15,755 nt of DNA from JAICKN01 sp036491415 (lineage in GTDB: Bacteria > Acidobacteriota > Terriglobia > Terriglobales > Acidobacteriaceae). The stretch covers positions 1 to 15,755 of the forward strand of contig DASXCC010000222.1 in assembly GCA_036491415.1 (NCBI GenBank), written 5' to 3'. A program made the position numbers and the translations under genes. Positions 7,739-14,323 of the stretch are shown here, piece by piece. Numbering within the stretch: position 1 is the first letter of the stretch; every line of letters begins with the position of its first letter. A model generated the notes under the pieces. The model made no database searches and was not told the origin of the DNA. It was given only the letters and a program-made list of their open reading frames with translations.

Positions 7739-8722
7739 ATGAACTATCGTTTGCTGAAGCGTACCGGCTGGAAAATTTCTGACATCAGTTTCGGTGCATG
7801 GGCGATTGGGGGCGCATGGGGGCATGTTTCTGACGACGAAGCGCTCGGCGCCCTCAATACGGCGATCGATTCTGGCGTGAATTTTATTGATACCGCGGAT
7901 GTTTATGGGGACGGCCGCAGCGAACGTTTGATTGCGAAGCTCAGGAAAAGCCGCAAAGAAGAGATCATTGTCGCCACCAAAGCCGGCCGCCGTCTTCCCA
8001 AACAAACTGTGGAAGGCTACAGCCGCCAGAACCTCACAACTTGGATTGAAGATAGCCTTCGCAATCTCTCCACTGATTCTTTGGATCTGCTGCAACTGCA
8101 CTGCCCGCCTACAGCGCTCTATGTCCGTCCGGAAATTTTCGGAATTCTCGATGACTTTGTGAAGGCAGGGAAGATCTGCTACTACGGTGTTAGTGTCGAG
8201 AGAGTGGAAGAAGCCCTGCAGGCGATTGAGTATCCAAATGTACAGACTGTGCAGATTATTTTTAATTGCTTTCGGCAGCGACCCGCAGAAGTGTTTTTCC
8301 GAAAGGCCAGGCAAAAACAAGTGGGGATTTTGGCGCGAGTTCCCCTCGCAAGCGGATTGCTGACGGGAAAGCTTCGCGCTGATTCAACTTTTGCTTCCGA
8401 CGATCACCGGAACTTCAACCGGCATGGAGAAGCCTTCGATGTGGGCGAAACTTTTTCCGGAGTAGATTATAAAACCGGCTTAGAAGCTGTCGAGCAAATC
8501 CGCGGATTATTGCCAGCAGGTATTTCCATGCCGCAATTTGCGCTGCGTTGGATTCTTATGTTTGACGCAGTCACTTGCGCCATACCCGGCGGCAAACGGC
8601 CGGATCAGGTAGCTGACAACTGTCACGCGTCCGATATTCCGGGGCTTACGCCTGAAACCATGTCTGTAATCGCTCACATCTACGACAAAAAGATTCGCCC
8701 GCTGGTCCACGATCGTTGGTAA
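7739..8722 (+). CDS. Aldo/keto reductase
   Basis: A 327-residue NAD(P)H-dependent oxidoreductase of the (beta/alpha)8 aldo/keto reductase family. The catalytic tetrad is visible as Asp51 and Tyr56 in FIDTADVYGDG, Lys81 in VATKAG, and His121 in LQLHCPP. The cofactor-binding end is present (AIPGGKRPDQVADNC near 287-301). It resembles the YajO/Tas-type group that acts on aldehydes and sugars; the substrate cannot be told from sequence. The ATG at 7739 is chosen because GGAG (7728-7731) sits seven bases upstream. A TTG at 7727 in the same frame lies inside that ribosome site and is unlikely to be the start. The gene ends before a bidirectional terminator and may be transcribed with the peroxiredoxin. 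Confidence 0.9.
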   Translation: MNYRLLKRTGWKISDISFGAWAIGGAWGHVSDDEALGALNTAIDSGVNFIDTADVYGDGRSERLIAKLRKSRKEEIIVATKAGRRLPKQTVEGYSRQNLTTWIEDSLRNLSTDSLDLLQLHCPPTALYVRPEIFGILDDFVKAGKICYYGVSVERVEEALQAIEYPNVQTVQIIFNCFRQRPAEVFFRKARQKQVGILARVPLASGLLTGKLRADSTFASDDHRNFNRHGEAFDVGETFSGVDYKTGLEAVEQIRGLLPAGISMPQFALRWILMFDAVTCAIPGGKRPDQVADNCHASDIPGLTPETMSVIAHIYDKKIRPLVHDRW

Positions 8723-8745
8723 ATCGATAGTGGGCGGATGAAATT

Positions 8746-8771
8746 AAAAGCACGGCTAGCACCGTGCTTTT
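8746..8771. terminator. Bidirectional intrinsic terminator between convergent aldo/keto reductases
   Basis: AAAAGCACGG and CCGTGCTTTT form a perfect 10-bp stem around a 6-base loop (CTAGCA). T-tracts form the 3' side on both strands, so it can stop both the gene ending at 8722 and the one ending at 8813. Confidence 0.9.
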
Positions 8772-8812
8772 GTCTTATGAATGCAAGTTCCGTCTGATTC
8801 CTAACGCCTGCG

Positions 8813-9679
8813 CTACCGAGTGAACGACAATTCAGGAACTTTCGCCATCTCCTGAAATTCTGCGTCAGAGAGCGTTAGCGATCCCGCTTGCATATTTTCT
8901 TCGAGGTGTTTCACTGACGACGTTCCAGGAATCGGCAGAATCCAAGGCGAACGTCGCAACAGCCATGCCAGAGCGGCCTGGATCGGCATTGTGCGATGGG
9001 CGGTGGCAATACGCTGCACGGTTTCTTTCGCTACCTGACCTGCGCCCAGCGGAAACCACGGGATGAAGCCAATTTTATTCTGCTCGCAATAGTCCACGAC
9101 GTAGTTCCACTCGCGGTCAGCGAAGCTGTAGCGGTTCTGCACAGAAACAATATTCGCAACTTTGCGGGCGCGTTCGACGTGCTCCTTCGTGACATTGGAA
9201 AGACCGATGTGGCGAATCTTTCCCTGCTTCTGCAGCTCTGCAAGAGTGCCAACCGAATTTTCCAAAGAAACCATCGGATCAGGAATATGCAGTTGGTAGA
9301 GGTCAATACGGTCGACGCGCAATCGCTGCAGACTTCCGTCAACCGCTTTGCGAAGATGGTCAGGGGTTGCGTTGTGTCCCCAGAAACCAGGCCCGGAGCG
9401 CACCCATCCGCCTTTGGTGGCAATGACGAGATCTTTGGGATAGGGATGGAGCGCCTCGGCGATGAGCTCTTCGCTGACATGGGGCCCGTAAGAATCGGCG
9501 GTATCAATGAAATTCACGCCCAACTCAACCGCGCGCCGCAACACCGCCAGTGCGGCATTTTTATCTTTGGGAGGACCCCAGATTCCGTCGCCAGTAATTC
9601 GCATTGCGCCATATCCGAGGCGATTGACTTTTAAATCTCCACCGAGTGTTACCGTTCCTGCCTGCATTCCGTTGCTCAC
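8813..9679 (-). CDS. Aldo/keto reductase, YdbC-like
   Basis: A 288-residue NADPH-dependent reductase. The tetrad is Asp59 and Tyr64 in FIDTADSYGPH, Lys89 in VIATKGG, and His131 in LYQLHIPDP. The cofactor motif IPGTSSVKHLEEN lies near residues 252-264. The GYGAMRITGDGIWGPP start and the SYGPHVSEELIAEAL stretch are like E. coli YdbC and its relatives, some of which reduce pyridoxal; that substrate is inference. The start is taken as GTG at 9679 because GGAG lies eight bases upstream of it; the ATG at 9667 would leave a 20-base gap. It differs clearly from the convergent aldo/keto reductase, so the two are not a recent duplication. Confidence 0.9.
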   Translation of the reverse strand: MSNGMQAGTVTLGGDLKVNRLGYGAMRITGDGIWGPPKDKNAALAVLRRAVELGVNFIDTADSYGPHVSEELIAEALHPYPKDLVIATKGGWVRSGPGFWGHNATPDHLRKAVDGSLQRLRVDRIDLYQLHIPDPMVSLENSVGTLAELQKQGKIRHIGLSNVTKEHVERARKVANIVSVQNRYSFADREWNYVVDYCEQNKIGFIPWFPLGAGQVAKETVQRIATAHRTMPIQAALAWLLRRSPWILPIPGTSSVKHLEENMQAGSLTLSDAEFQEMAKVPELSFTR

Positions 9680-9887
9680 GTGACGTTCTCCGGCTTCTAT
9701 GAAAATCGATTTAGCACTGATAGTAAGTGTAAAAGATTAAGTTTTTGAATGCGAGGAGCCGGGAGAATGCAGGAATCAAGGGAAGCGTGCATCGCGCAGC
9801 GGCGATCCGGCAAGATTATTCTCGCTTTGAAGCACGACGGAATAGGCCGCGCGGCGGAATATTTCGCGAAACAAATAAAAGGCCGAG
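9680..9887. other. Intergenic region, no gene seen
   Basis: Between the start of the minus-strand aldo/keto reductase and the end of the antitoxin gene I see no ORF with a plausible start and composition. The only plus-strand frame (from a TTG at 9745) is Arg-rich, has no ribosome site and runs antisense into the antitoxin. The aldo/keto reductase promoter should lie here, read leftward. Confidence 0.4.
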
Positions 9888-10118
9888 CTATCTCCCAGAT
9901 TCCATGAAACGTCGCAATGCACGATTAATGCGTGTCTGGTAGCCTCGTCCCTGCTTTTTAAACCAGGCGAGCACATCCGCATCCAGACGAAGAGTTACAG
10001 GTTTTTTGATGGGCTTATAAAACTCGCCTAGTCCGCTTATAGAACCATTCCATCGCCGGTTGGAAATTTTTGAAATTGCACGCACTCTTGTTCGTACTAC
10101 CCGCCCCCGTGTTTTCAT
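9888..10118 (-). CDS. brnA: BrnA-like antitoxin (ribbon-helix-helix), without an adjacent toxin gene
   Basis: A 76-residue basic protein whose C-terminal half, IKKPVTLRLDADVLAWFKKQ followed by GRGYQTRINRALRRFMES (about residues 38-74), is the signature of the BrnA antitoxin family. This is a ribbon-helix-helix DNA-binding fold that also neutralises the BrnT ribonuclease. The N-terminus (MKTRGRVVRTRVRAIS) is also family-like, but the middle is shorter than in standard BrnA. BrnT normally lies directly upstream in the same operon; here 10119-10301 holds no such gene, and the next gene is on the other strand. The protein may be an orphan regulator. The frame is open to 10163, but MKTRG at 10118 fits the family. 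A TATACT box (10130-10125) would start the transcript almost at this ATG. Confidence 0.75.
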   Translation of the reverse strand: MKTRGRVVRTRVRAISKISNRRWNGSISGLGEFYKPIKKPVTLRLDADVLAWFKKQGRGYQTRINRALRRFMESGR

Positions 10119-10141
10119 CGGGAAAGTATATGGGGAATCTG

Positions 10142-10252
10142 CGCATACATACAGTCGCGCCAATACAAAATGCTGTCAAAAGATTGTCCCTAGATTGACT
10201 CCAGGATGTATGCGTAGGCGATGAGAAGCCGCGCGGCTGTCTGCTTTTGACA
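10142..10252. repeat. Two interleaved 9-bp inverted repeats between the antitoxin and the fucose operon
   Basis: CGCATACAT (10142-10150) is the exact reverse complement of ATGTATGCG (10206-10214). TGTCAAAAG (10174-10182) is the exact reverse complement of CTTTTGACA (10244-10252). The arms alternate in the order A, B, A', B'. The first arm lies just upstream of the putative antitoxin promoter and the last contains a TTGACA box reading toward the fucose operon. They may be operator half-sites, for example for the BrnA-like protein or a fucose regulator. No protein is shown to bind them. Confidence 0.4.
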
Positions 10253-10301
10253 TGATGATGTATCGTTGTAAGTCACAAATTAATGCCAGGAGTTATTCAG
10301 C

Positions 10302-11159
10302 ATGAAGCTGATTCGTTTCGGTGATCCGGGGAGAGAAAAACCCGGAGTCCTGCTCGACGACGGCAACAGAATTGACGTTTCGGGAAATTTTTCAGAGTAC
10401 GACGAATCATTTTTCGAAAAAGGGGGGTTGCTTGCGTTGCACGGCTGGCTGCAGAGCAATGCCAAAGCCGCTCCCAAAGTCGCGTCCTCCGTGCGACTGG
10501 GACCGCCTGTAGCGCGGCCGAGTAAGATTGTTTGTATCGGCTTGAATTTTCGTGATCATGCCGCCGAAACTAAAGCTGAACCTCCGAAAGAACCGGTAAT
10601 TTTCTTCAAAGCGACTACTTCTTTAGTGGGGCCCAACGATTCTCTGGTCATCCCGAAGAACGCGACCAAGGTGGACTGGGAGGTGGAACTCGCGGTCGTT
10701 ATTGGCAAAAGAGCTTTGTATGTGCCAAAAGAACGCGCGCTGGACTACGTTGCTGGATACGTTCTGCATAACGATTATTCAGAGCGCAGCTTCCAACTCG
10801 AACGCGGAGGCCAGTGGGTAAAAGGGAAGAGTGCAGATACATTTGCGCCGCTTGGCCCATACCTCGCAACGCCCGAGGAAATCAGCGATCCGAAAAAATT
10901 ACGAATGTGGCTCAAAGTGAATGGAGAAACGCGGCAGGACGGCACTACCAGCAACATGATTTTTGACGTGGCCACGCTTATTTCCTACGTCAGCGAGTTT
11001 ATGACGCTTCTGCCCGGCGACGTGATCAGTACCGGCACTCCCGCTGGGGTTGGTTTGGGGATGAAGCCGCCTACGTATCTGAAGGCTGGAGACGTGGTGG
11101 AACTGGGAATTGACGGCCTAGGAGAGTCGAGGCAGGAAGTTCGGGGACCGGTAGCCTAA
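10302..11159 (+). CDS. 2,4-diketo-3-deoxy-L-fuconate hydrolase (FAH family)
   Basis: A 285-residue fumarylacetoacetate-hydrolase-fold enzyme. In this context it should split 2,4-diketo-3-deoxy-L-fuconate into pyruvate and L-lactate, the last step of oxidative L-fucose breakdown. Visible motifs are IVCIGLNFRDHAAET (76-90), the metal-binding acids Glu127 and Glu129 in DWEVELAVVIG, Asp158 in VLHNDYSERSFQ, GKSADTFAPLGP (175-186), and the closing ISTGTPAGVGLG near 241-252. AGGAG nine bases before the ATG is a good ribosome site. It heads a run of four fucose-pathway genes, with a 141-base gap before the next. The FAH fold alone would allow other substrates (for example a rhamnose-pathway equivalent); the neighbours point to fucose. 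Confidence 0.85.
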   Translation: MKLIRFGDPGREKPGVLLDDGNRIDVSGNFSEYDESFFEKGGLLALHGWLQSNAKAAPKVASSVRLGPPVARPSKIVCIGLNFRDHAAETKAEPPKEPVIFFKATTSLVGPNDSLVIPKNATKVDWEVELAVVIGKRALYVPKERALDYVAGYVLHNDYSERSFQLERGGQWVKGKSADTFAPLGPYLATPEEISDPKKLRMWLKVNGETRQDGTTSNMIFDVATLISYVSEFMTLLPGDVISTGTPAGVGLGMKPPTYLKAGDVVELGIDGLGESRQEVRGPVA

Positions 11160-11233
11160 TTTTAGAGGCCTGATAATTTTTTAGAGCTTTAACGAAGTTA
11201 GTAAACGTTTCCAGTTCGTGTTTTACAATCCTT

Positions 11234-11288
11234 AGTCGCAAAGATATTCAGTCGCGAGAGATACAAAGATAAAAGATACAAAGATATT
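11234..11288 (+). repeat. A-rich direct repeats in the leader of the second fucose gene
   Basis: The 13-base unit AGATACAAAGATA occurs at 11259-11271 and again at 11274-11286. The related word CAAAGATATT occurs at 11239-11248 and 11279-11288, and AGTCGC at 11234-11239 and 11250-11255. The array ends right at the ribosome binding site of the dehydrogenase gene. It could be an unstructured translation enhancer, a protein-binding site, or a simple slippage product. Confidence 0.5.
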
Positions 11289-11303
11289 GGAGTTTTCGTT
11301 CTG
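11289..11303 (+). promoter_or_regulatory. Ribosome binding site that points to a CTG start codon
   Basis: GGAG (11289-11292) is followed after eight bases by CTG (11301-11303), in frame with the dehydrogenase. No ATG, GTG or TTG lies between this site and the nucleotide-binding motif in that frame, so the CTG is the best available start. Confidence 0.6.
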
Positions 11304-12098
11304 GCAAACGATAAGAAAAATCCTGAAAATTTCAGTCTGCATGGCAAGACCGCGGTCATTACTGGCGGCGGCAGCGGCATCGGGCGCGCAATTGCATTGA
11401 AGTTCGCAGCGAACAGAGCGAACGTGCATATTCTCGATATCAATAAGGATGATGCGGAAAGAGTCTGCCAGGAAATCAGCATTAACGGCGCAAAAGCCAC
11501 CGCGCACGTATGTGACGTAACCAATCAAGCCGACGTAAAAGCAAAGTTTGAAGAGATTTTCCACGCCGGCCAGGTGGAGATTCTTGTGAACAATGCCGGC
11601 GTGTCGCATGTTGGAACGGTGGAGAGCACGACCGAGGCGGACCTCGACCGCATTTACCGCGTGAATGTGAAGGGAATTTTCAATTGCCTACAAGTGTGCG
11701 TCAGTCATATGAAGAACATGGGCGGCGGCGTGATCCTGAACATGGCCTCCATTGCGGGCTCGGAAGGAATCAGCGATCGTTTTGCGTATTCCATGAGTAA
11801 AGGCGCGGTCATCGCCATGACGTATTCCGTGGCCAAAGATTATTTGGCCCATAAGATCCGCTGCAACTGCATCTCCCCGGCGCGCGTGCATACTCCTTTT
11901 GTGGATGGATTTCTGGCAAAGAACTATCCGGGAAAAGAAAAAGAAATGTTCGAAAGGTTGTCGAAGGCGCAGCCGGTTGGGCGTATGGGAACGCCGGAGG
12001 AAGTAGCTTCACTGGCGCTTTTTCTGTGTTCTGACGAGGCTTCTTTTATCACTGGCGTGGATTATCTTCTCGATGGAGGCTTCTGCAAGCTGCGCTGA
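11301..12098 (+). CDS. Short-chain dehydrogenase, probable 2-keto-3-deoxy-L-fuconate dehydrogenase
   Basis: A 265-residue NAD-dependent short-chain dehydrogenase that should oxidise 2-keto-3-deoxy-L-fuconate to the 2,4-diketo acid, the substrate of the preceding hydrolase. With CTG as residue 1, the motifs are TGGGSGIG (21-28), Asp46 at the end of the second strand (NAD preference), NNAG (97-100), Ser150, and Tyr163-Lys167 in YSMSK. The C-terminal DYLLDGGF is standard. Starting at the first conventional codon, TTG at 11397, would remove the glycine motif and the first strand, so that start is wrong. The frame stays open further upstream through the A-rich repeats, but that part has no start and no family resemblance. 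The next gene begins two bases after the stop, so translation is probably coupled. The function is inferred from context. Confidence 0.82.
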   Translation: MANDKKNPENFSLHGKTAVITGGGSGIGRAIALKFAANRANVHILDINKDDAERVCQEISINGAKATAHVCDVTNQADVKAKFEEIFHAGQVEILVNNAGVSHVGTVESTTEADLDRIYRVNVKGIFNCLQVCVSHMKNMGGGVILNMASIAGSEGISDRFAYSMSKGAVIAMTYSVAKDYLAHKIRCNCISPARVHTPFVDGFLAKNYPGKEKEMFERLSKAQPVGRMGTPEEVASLALFLCSDEASFITGVDYLLDGGFCKLR

Positions 12099-12100
12099 TT

Positions 12101-12883
12101 ATGGACCTGCAACTGGCGGATAAAGTGATCATCGTTACCGGCGGCGCCAAGGGAATTGGTGCGGCAATTGTTCGCGCCTGTGCCAATGAAGGCGCAATCC
12201 CGGTGATTGTGGATCAAGACACTGACGCCGGAGAAAAATTGCAAAAGGAATTAAGCAGCCGGCAAATGAAGGCGGGCTTTGTTCATGCCGAACTTGGCAA
12301 TGTGGAAGCCTGCGGGAATGCTGTCAAACAAGCCGCAACCGAATTCAGCCATATTGATGCTCTCGTGAACAATGCCGGAAGAAACGATAAAGTGGGACTC
12401 GAACATGGCAGTCCGCAGAAATTTGTCGAATCACTCGGCAACAATCTGCTGCACTACTACAACATGGCGCATTATGCGCTCCCGCATTTGAAGCAGTCGC
12501 GGGGTTGCATTGTGAACATCGCCTCGAAAACTGCGGTCACGGGGCAAGGCGGGACTTCAGGATATGTTGCTGCAAAAGGCGCAATACTTGGTTTGACTCG
12601 AGAGTGGGCCGCGGAGCTTTTAAACTATGGCGTACGCGTGAACGCAATTTTACCTGCGGAGGTCATGACGCCTCTGTATGAGAAATGGCTCAGCACTTTT
12701 CCGAATCCAGAAGATAAGCTGAAGACAATTCTCGACAAGATCCCTTTGGAAAAGCGAATGACGACCGCCGATGAAATTGCCGCGACGGCGGTTTTCCTGA
12801 TTTCCCGCAAATCAGGACACACTACCGGCCAGCATATTTTCGTGGATGGCGGCTACACGCACCTCGACCGCGCTCTTACATAG
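12101..12883 (+). CDS. L-fucose dehydrogenase (short-chain dehydrogenase family)
   Basis: A 260-residue enzyme that should oxidise L-fucose to L-fuconolactone with NAD(P)+, the first oxidation in the non-phosphorylative pathway. Motifs: TGGAKGIG (13-20), Asp38 after the second strand, NNAG (90-93), Ser142 in NIASKTAVTGQGG, and Tyr155-Lys159. The segments SKTAVTGQGGTSGY, NAILPAEVMTPLY and FVDGGYTHLDRAL closely match what I recall of characterised L-fucose dehydrogenases from Burkholderia-type fucose operons, beyond ordinary short-chain dehydrogenase similarity. It starts two bases after the upstream dehydrogenase and lacks a clear Shine-Dalgarno of its own. The mutarotase follows 13 bases later. 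Confidence 0.88.
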   Translation: MDLQLADKVIIVTGGAKGIGAAIVRACANEGAIPVIVDQDTDAGEKLQKELSSRQMKAGFVHAELGNVEACGNAVKQAATEFSHIDALVNNAGRNDKVGLEHGSPQKFVESLGNNLLHYYNMAHYALPHLKQSRGCIVNIASKTAVTGQGGTSGYVAAKGAILGLTREWAAELLNYGVRVNAILPAEVMTPLYEKWLSTFPNPEDKLKTILDKIPLEKRMTTADEIAATAVFLISRKSGHTTGQHIFVDGGYTHLDRALT

Positions 12884-12896
12884 CGATTGGAAGCTT

Positions 12897-13235
12897 ATGC
12901 CTCGACGTTACTGCCTGACTCTCGACCTGAAAGACGATCCTGCATTGATCGCCGAGTACAAGCGCTACCACCAGAAAATTTGGCCGGAAATTACCAAAAG
13001 CATTCGCGATTCCGGCATAGAAAACATGGAAATCTATTTGCATGGCGCGCGCATGTTTATGATTATGGATGCAAGCGCGAACTTCGCTTTCGACAAGAAG
13101 GCGGAACTGGATCGGAGCAATCCCAAGGTACAGGAGTGGGAGGAGCTCATGTGGAAGTTTCAACGTCCCTTGCCGCAGGCAAAACCAGGTGAGAAATGGC
13201 TGTTGATGGAAAAAATCTTCGAGTTGGAAAAGTAG
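12897..13235 (+). CDS. L-fucose mutarotase (RhaM-like family)
   Basis: A 112-residue cytoplasmic enzyme of the L-rhamnose mutarotase family. It should speed interconversion of the alpha and beta forms of L-fucose so that the dehydrogenase gets its preferred anomer. The family pattern is clear: RYCLTLDLKDDPALIAEYKRYH with the Tyr21-His25 pair, IWPEITKSIRDSGI (28-41), MEIYLHGARMFMIMD (44-58), and the ending KPGEKWLLMEKIFEL. The dehydrogenase partner indicates fucose rather than rhamnose. The ATG at 12897 has GGAAG just upstream and gives the family's usual length; the frame is open to 12846 but that part lies inside the previous gene. The 3' end overlaps the next gene by 40 bases in another frame. 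Confidence 0.9.
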   Translation: MPRRYCLTLDLKDDPALIAEYKRYHQKIWPEITKSIRDSGIENMEIYLHGARMFMIMDASANFAFDKKAELDRSNPKVQEWEELMWKFQRPLPQAKPGEKWLLMEKIFELEK

Positions 13236-14323
13236 TTTCGGCCTGCGTTTGGATGTTCCTTTTGGTTGTGTATTCTTTGCCTGCTTTCGCCGAAAACCTG
13301 CAGCAACTCCAAATCGTCGATTTAAAAAATGACATTTGCGACGTTACCCAGATTCAAATCAATACCCCTCCTCTGGGGATGGAGTTTATTTCCGAAGACA
13401 AGGCGGTTGCTTTTGCAGTTTGCGTAGGGAGCGGAACTCCGAAGCTTGCGATTCGCGATCAATTTGAAGAAAGCAGTAGCCAACATTTAAAGGCTGCAGT
13501 CTTCGATGTAGTTACCGGCAAGGTGGAACATCATTTTGACTGGCCGACCCACGGCGACCAATCTTTTGTCGGCGTCACTAAAAATGGAAACCTGCTCGTT
13601 GTCCGCGACAATATTTTGGACACTTTTGATGTTGAAGGCAAACGTTTGGCTCATTTGCAGCTCAAACGGGCCAAGCTGCAAGACCCTCTTCTCATGGCGC
13701 CTTCCTATGCGACAGGAACAATCGCGGTAACCGAACTGGCGATGACGGTATCGAAAATATTCATATCGGCCACGCTGGTGCTTGATGAAGACACACTTCG
13801 TCCTGTCTTTCAGTGGAGCGCAATCAATGAGATGGAAGATCGGGTAATTGCCGCCTCTCAGGAAATCGCAGCCGGATGGCAACAGGTTAATCAGGAAAAG
13901 CATGTCGTGGTGCGAAAGCCGAATGACAAAGAATGGACGACAATTTGGAAGGGCATGACCACCTCGATCTTCGGCCCCCAATTTCTCGATGCGACGCACT
14001 TTGTGATGGCCACGGACGGCGCGGTTCAAATCTACGACGCGAATGGGGACATTGAAGCGCAGACTGCACTCAGAATGCCCATGCAGTTTTCAGTTTCGAA
14101 GAATGGAAAGTTTCTTGTCGTAGCCGCGCCGGAGTTTTCATCTTCTTCTCTCTTCTCGGCCACTATGCGGATTGAAATATTCAATACATCTTTCAAGCGT
14201 ATGGCCACCACTACGAATTTCGCCGACCAAAAACGCTACTTCGTGCTAGCTTTATCTCCGAGCGGGAAAAGATTAGCAATGATGGGAGATATGCAGGTTA
14301 AAGTGTTCAATATCAAAGAATGA
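13196..14323 (+). CDS. Secreted beta-propeller-like protein of unknown function
   Basis: A 375-residue exported protein. The signal peptide has Lys6, Arg9 and Lys12, a hydrophobic core at about 13-28, and a likely cut after Ala32 (PAFA|EN). The mature part is built of strand-rich repeats of the type 'value, name, track' such as AAVFDVVTGKVEHHFDWP, LLVVRDNILDTFDVEGKRL, VMATDGAVQIYDANGDI and LALSPSGKRLAMMGDMQVKVF. These resemble YVTN/WD-like propeller blades, but I cannot assign a family. The ATG at 13196 follows AGGTGAG and gives a proper signal peptide, so the 40-base overlap with the mutarotase gene seems real; the ATG at 13253 would leave too short a signal. The stop overlaps the glycosyltransferase ATG (ATGA), so these two are translationally coupled. 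Confidence 0.75.
   Translation: MAVDGKNLRVGKVVSACVWMFLLVVYSLPAFAENLQQLQIVDLKNDICDVTQIQINTPPLGMEFISEDKAVAFAVCVGSGTPKLAIRDQFEESSSQHLKAAVFDVVTGKVEHHFDWPTHGDQSFVGVTKNGNLLVVRDNILDTFDVEGKRLAHLQLKRAKLQDPLLMAPSYATGTIAVTELAMTVSKIFISATLVLDEDTLRPVFQWSAINEMEDRVIAASQEIAAGWQQVNQEKHVVVRKPNDKEWTTIWKGMTTSIFGPQFLDATHFVMATDGAVQIYDANGDIEAQTALRMPMQFSVSKNGKFLVVAAPEFSSSSLFSATMRIEIFNTSFKRMATTTNFADQKRYFVLALSPSGKRLAMMGDMQVKVFNIKE

Noticed and set aside
9745..9942. A 65-codon plus-strand frame antisense to the antitoxin end
   Set aside because: TTG start without a ribosome site, Arg-rich composition, no similarity recognised.
11397..12098. TTG at 11397 as start of the first short-chain dehydrogenase
   Set aside because: It would remove the glycine-rich nucleotide-binding motif, leaving a non-functional fold; coding sequence clearly continues upstream to about 11301.
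13487..14029. A 180-codon minus-strand frame opposite the secreted propeller protein
   Set aside because: No ribosome site, no known motif and an odd composition, while the plus-strand frame has a signal peptide and repeat structure.
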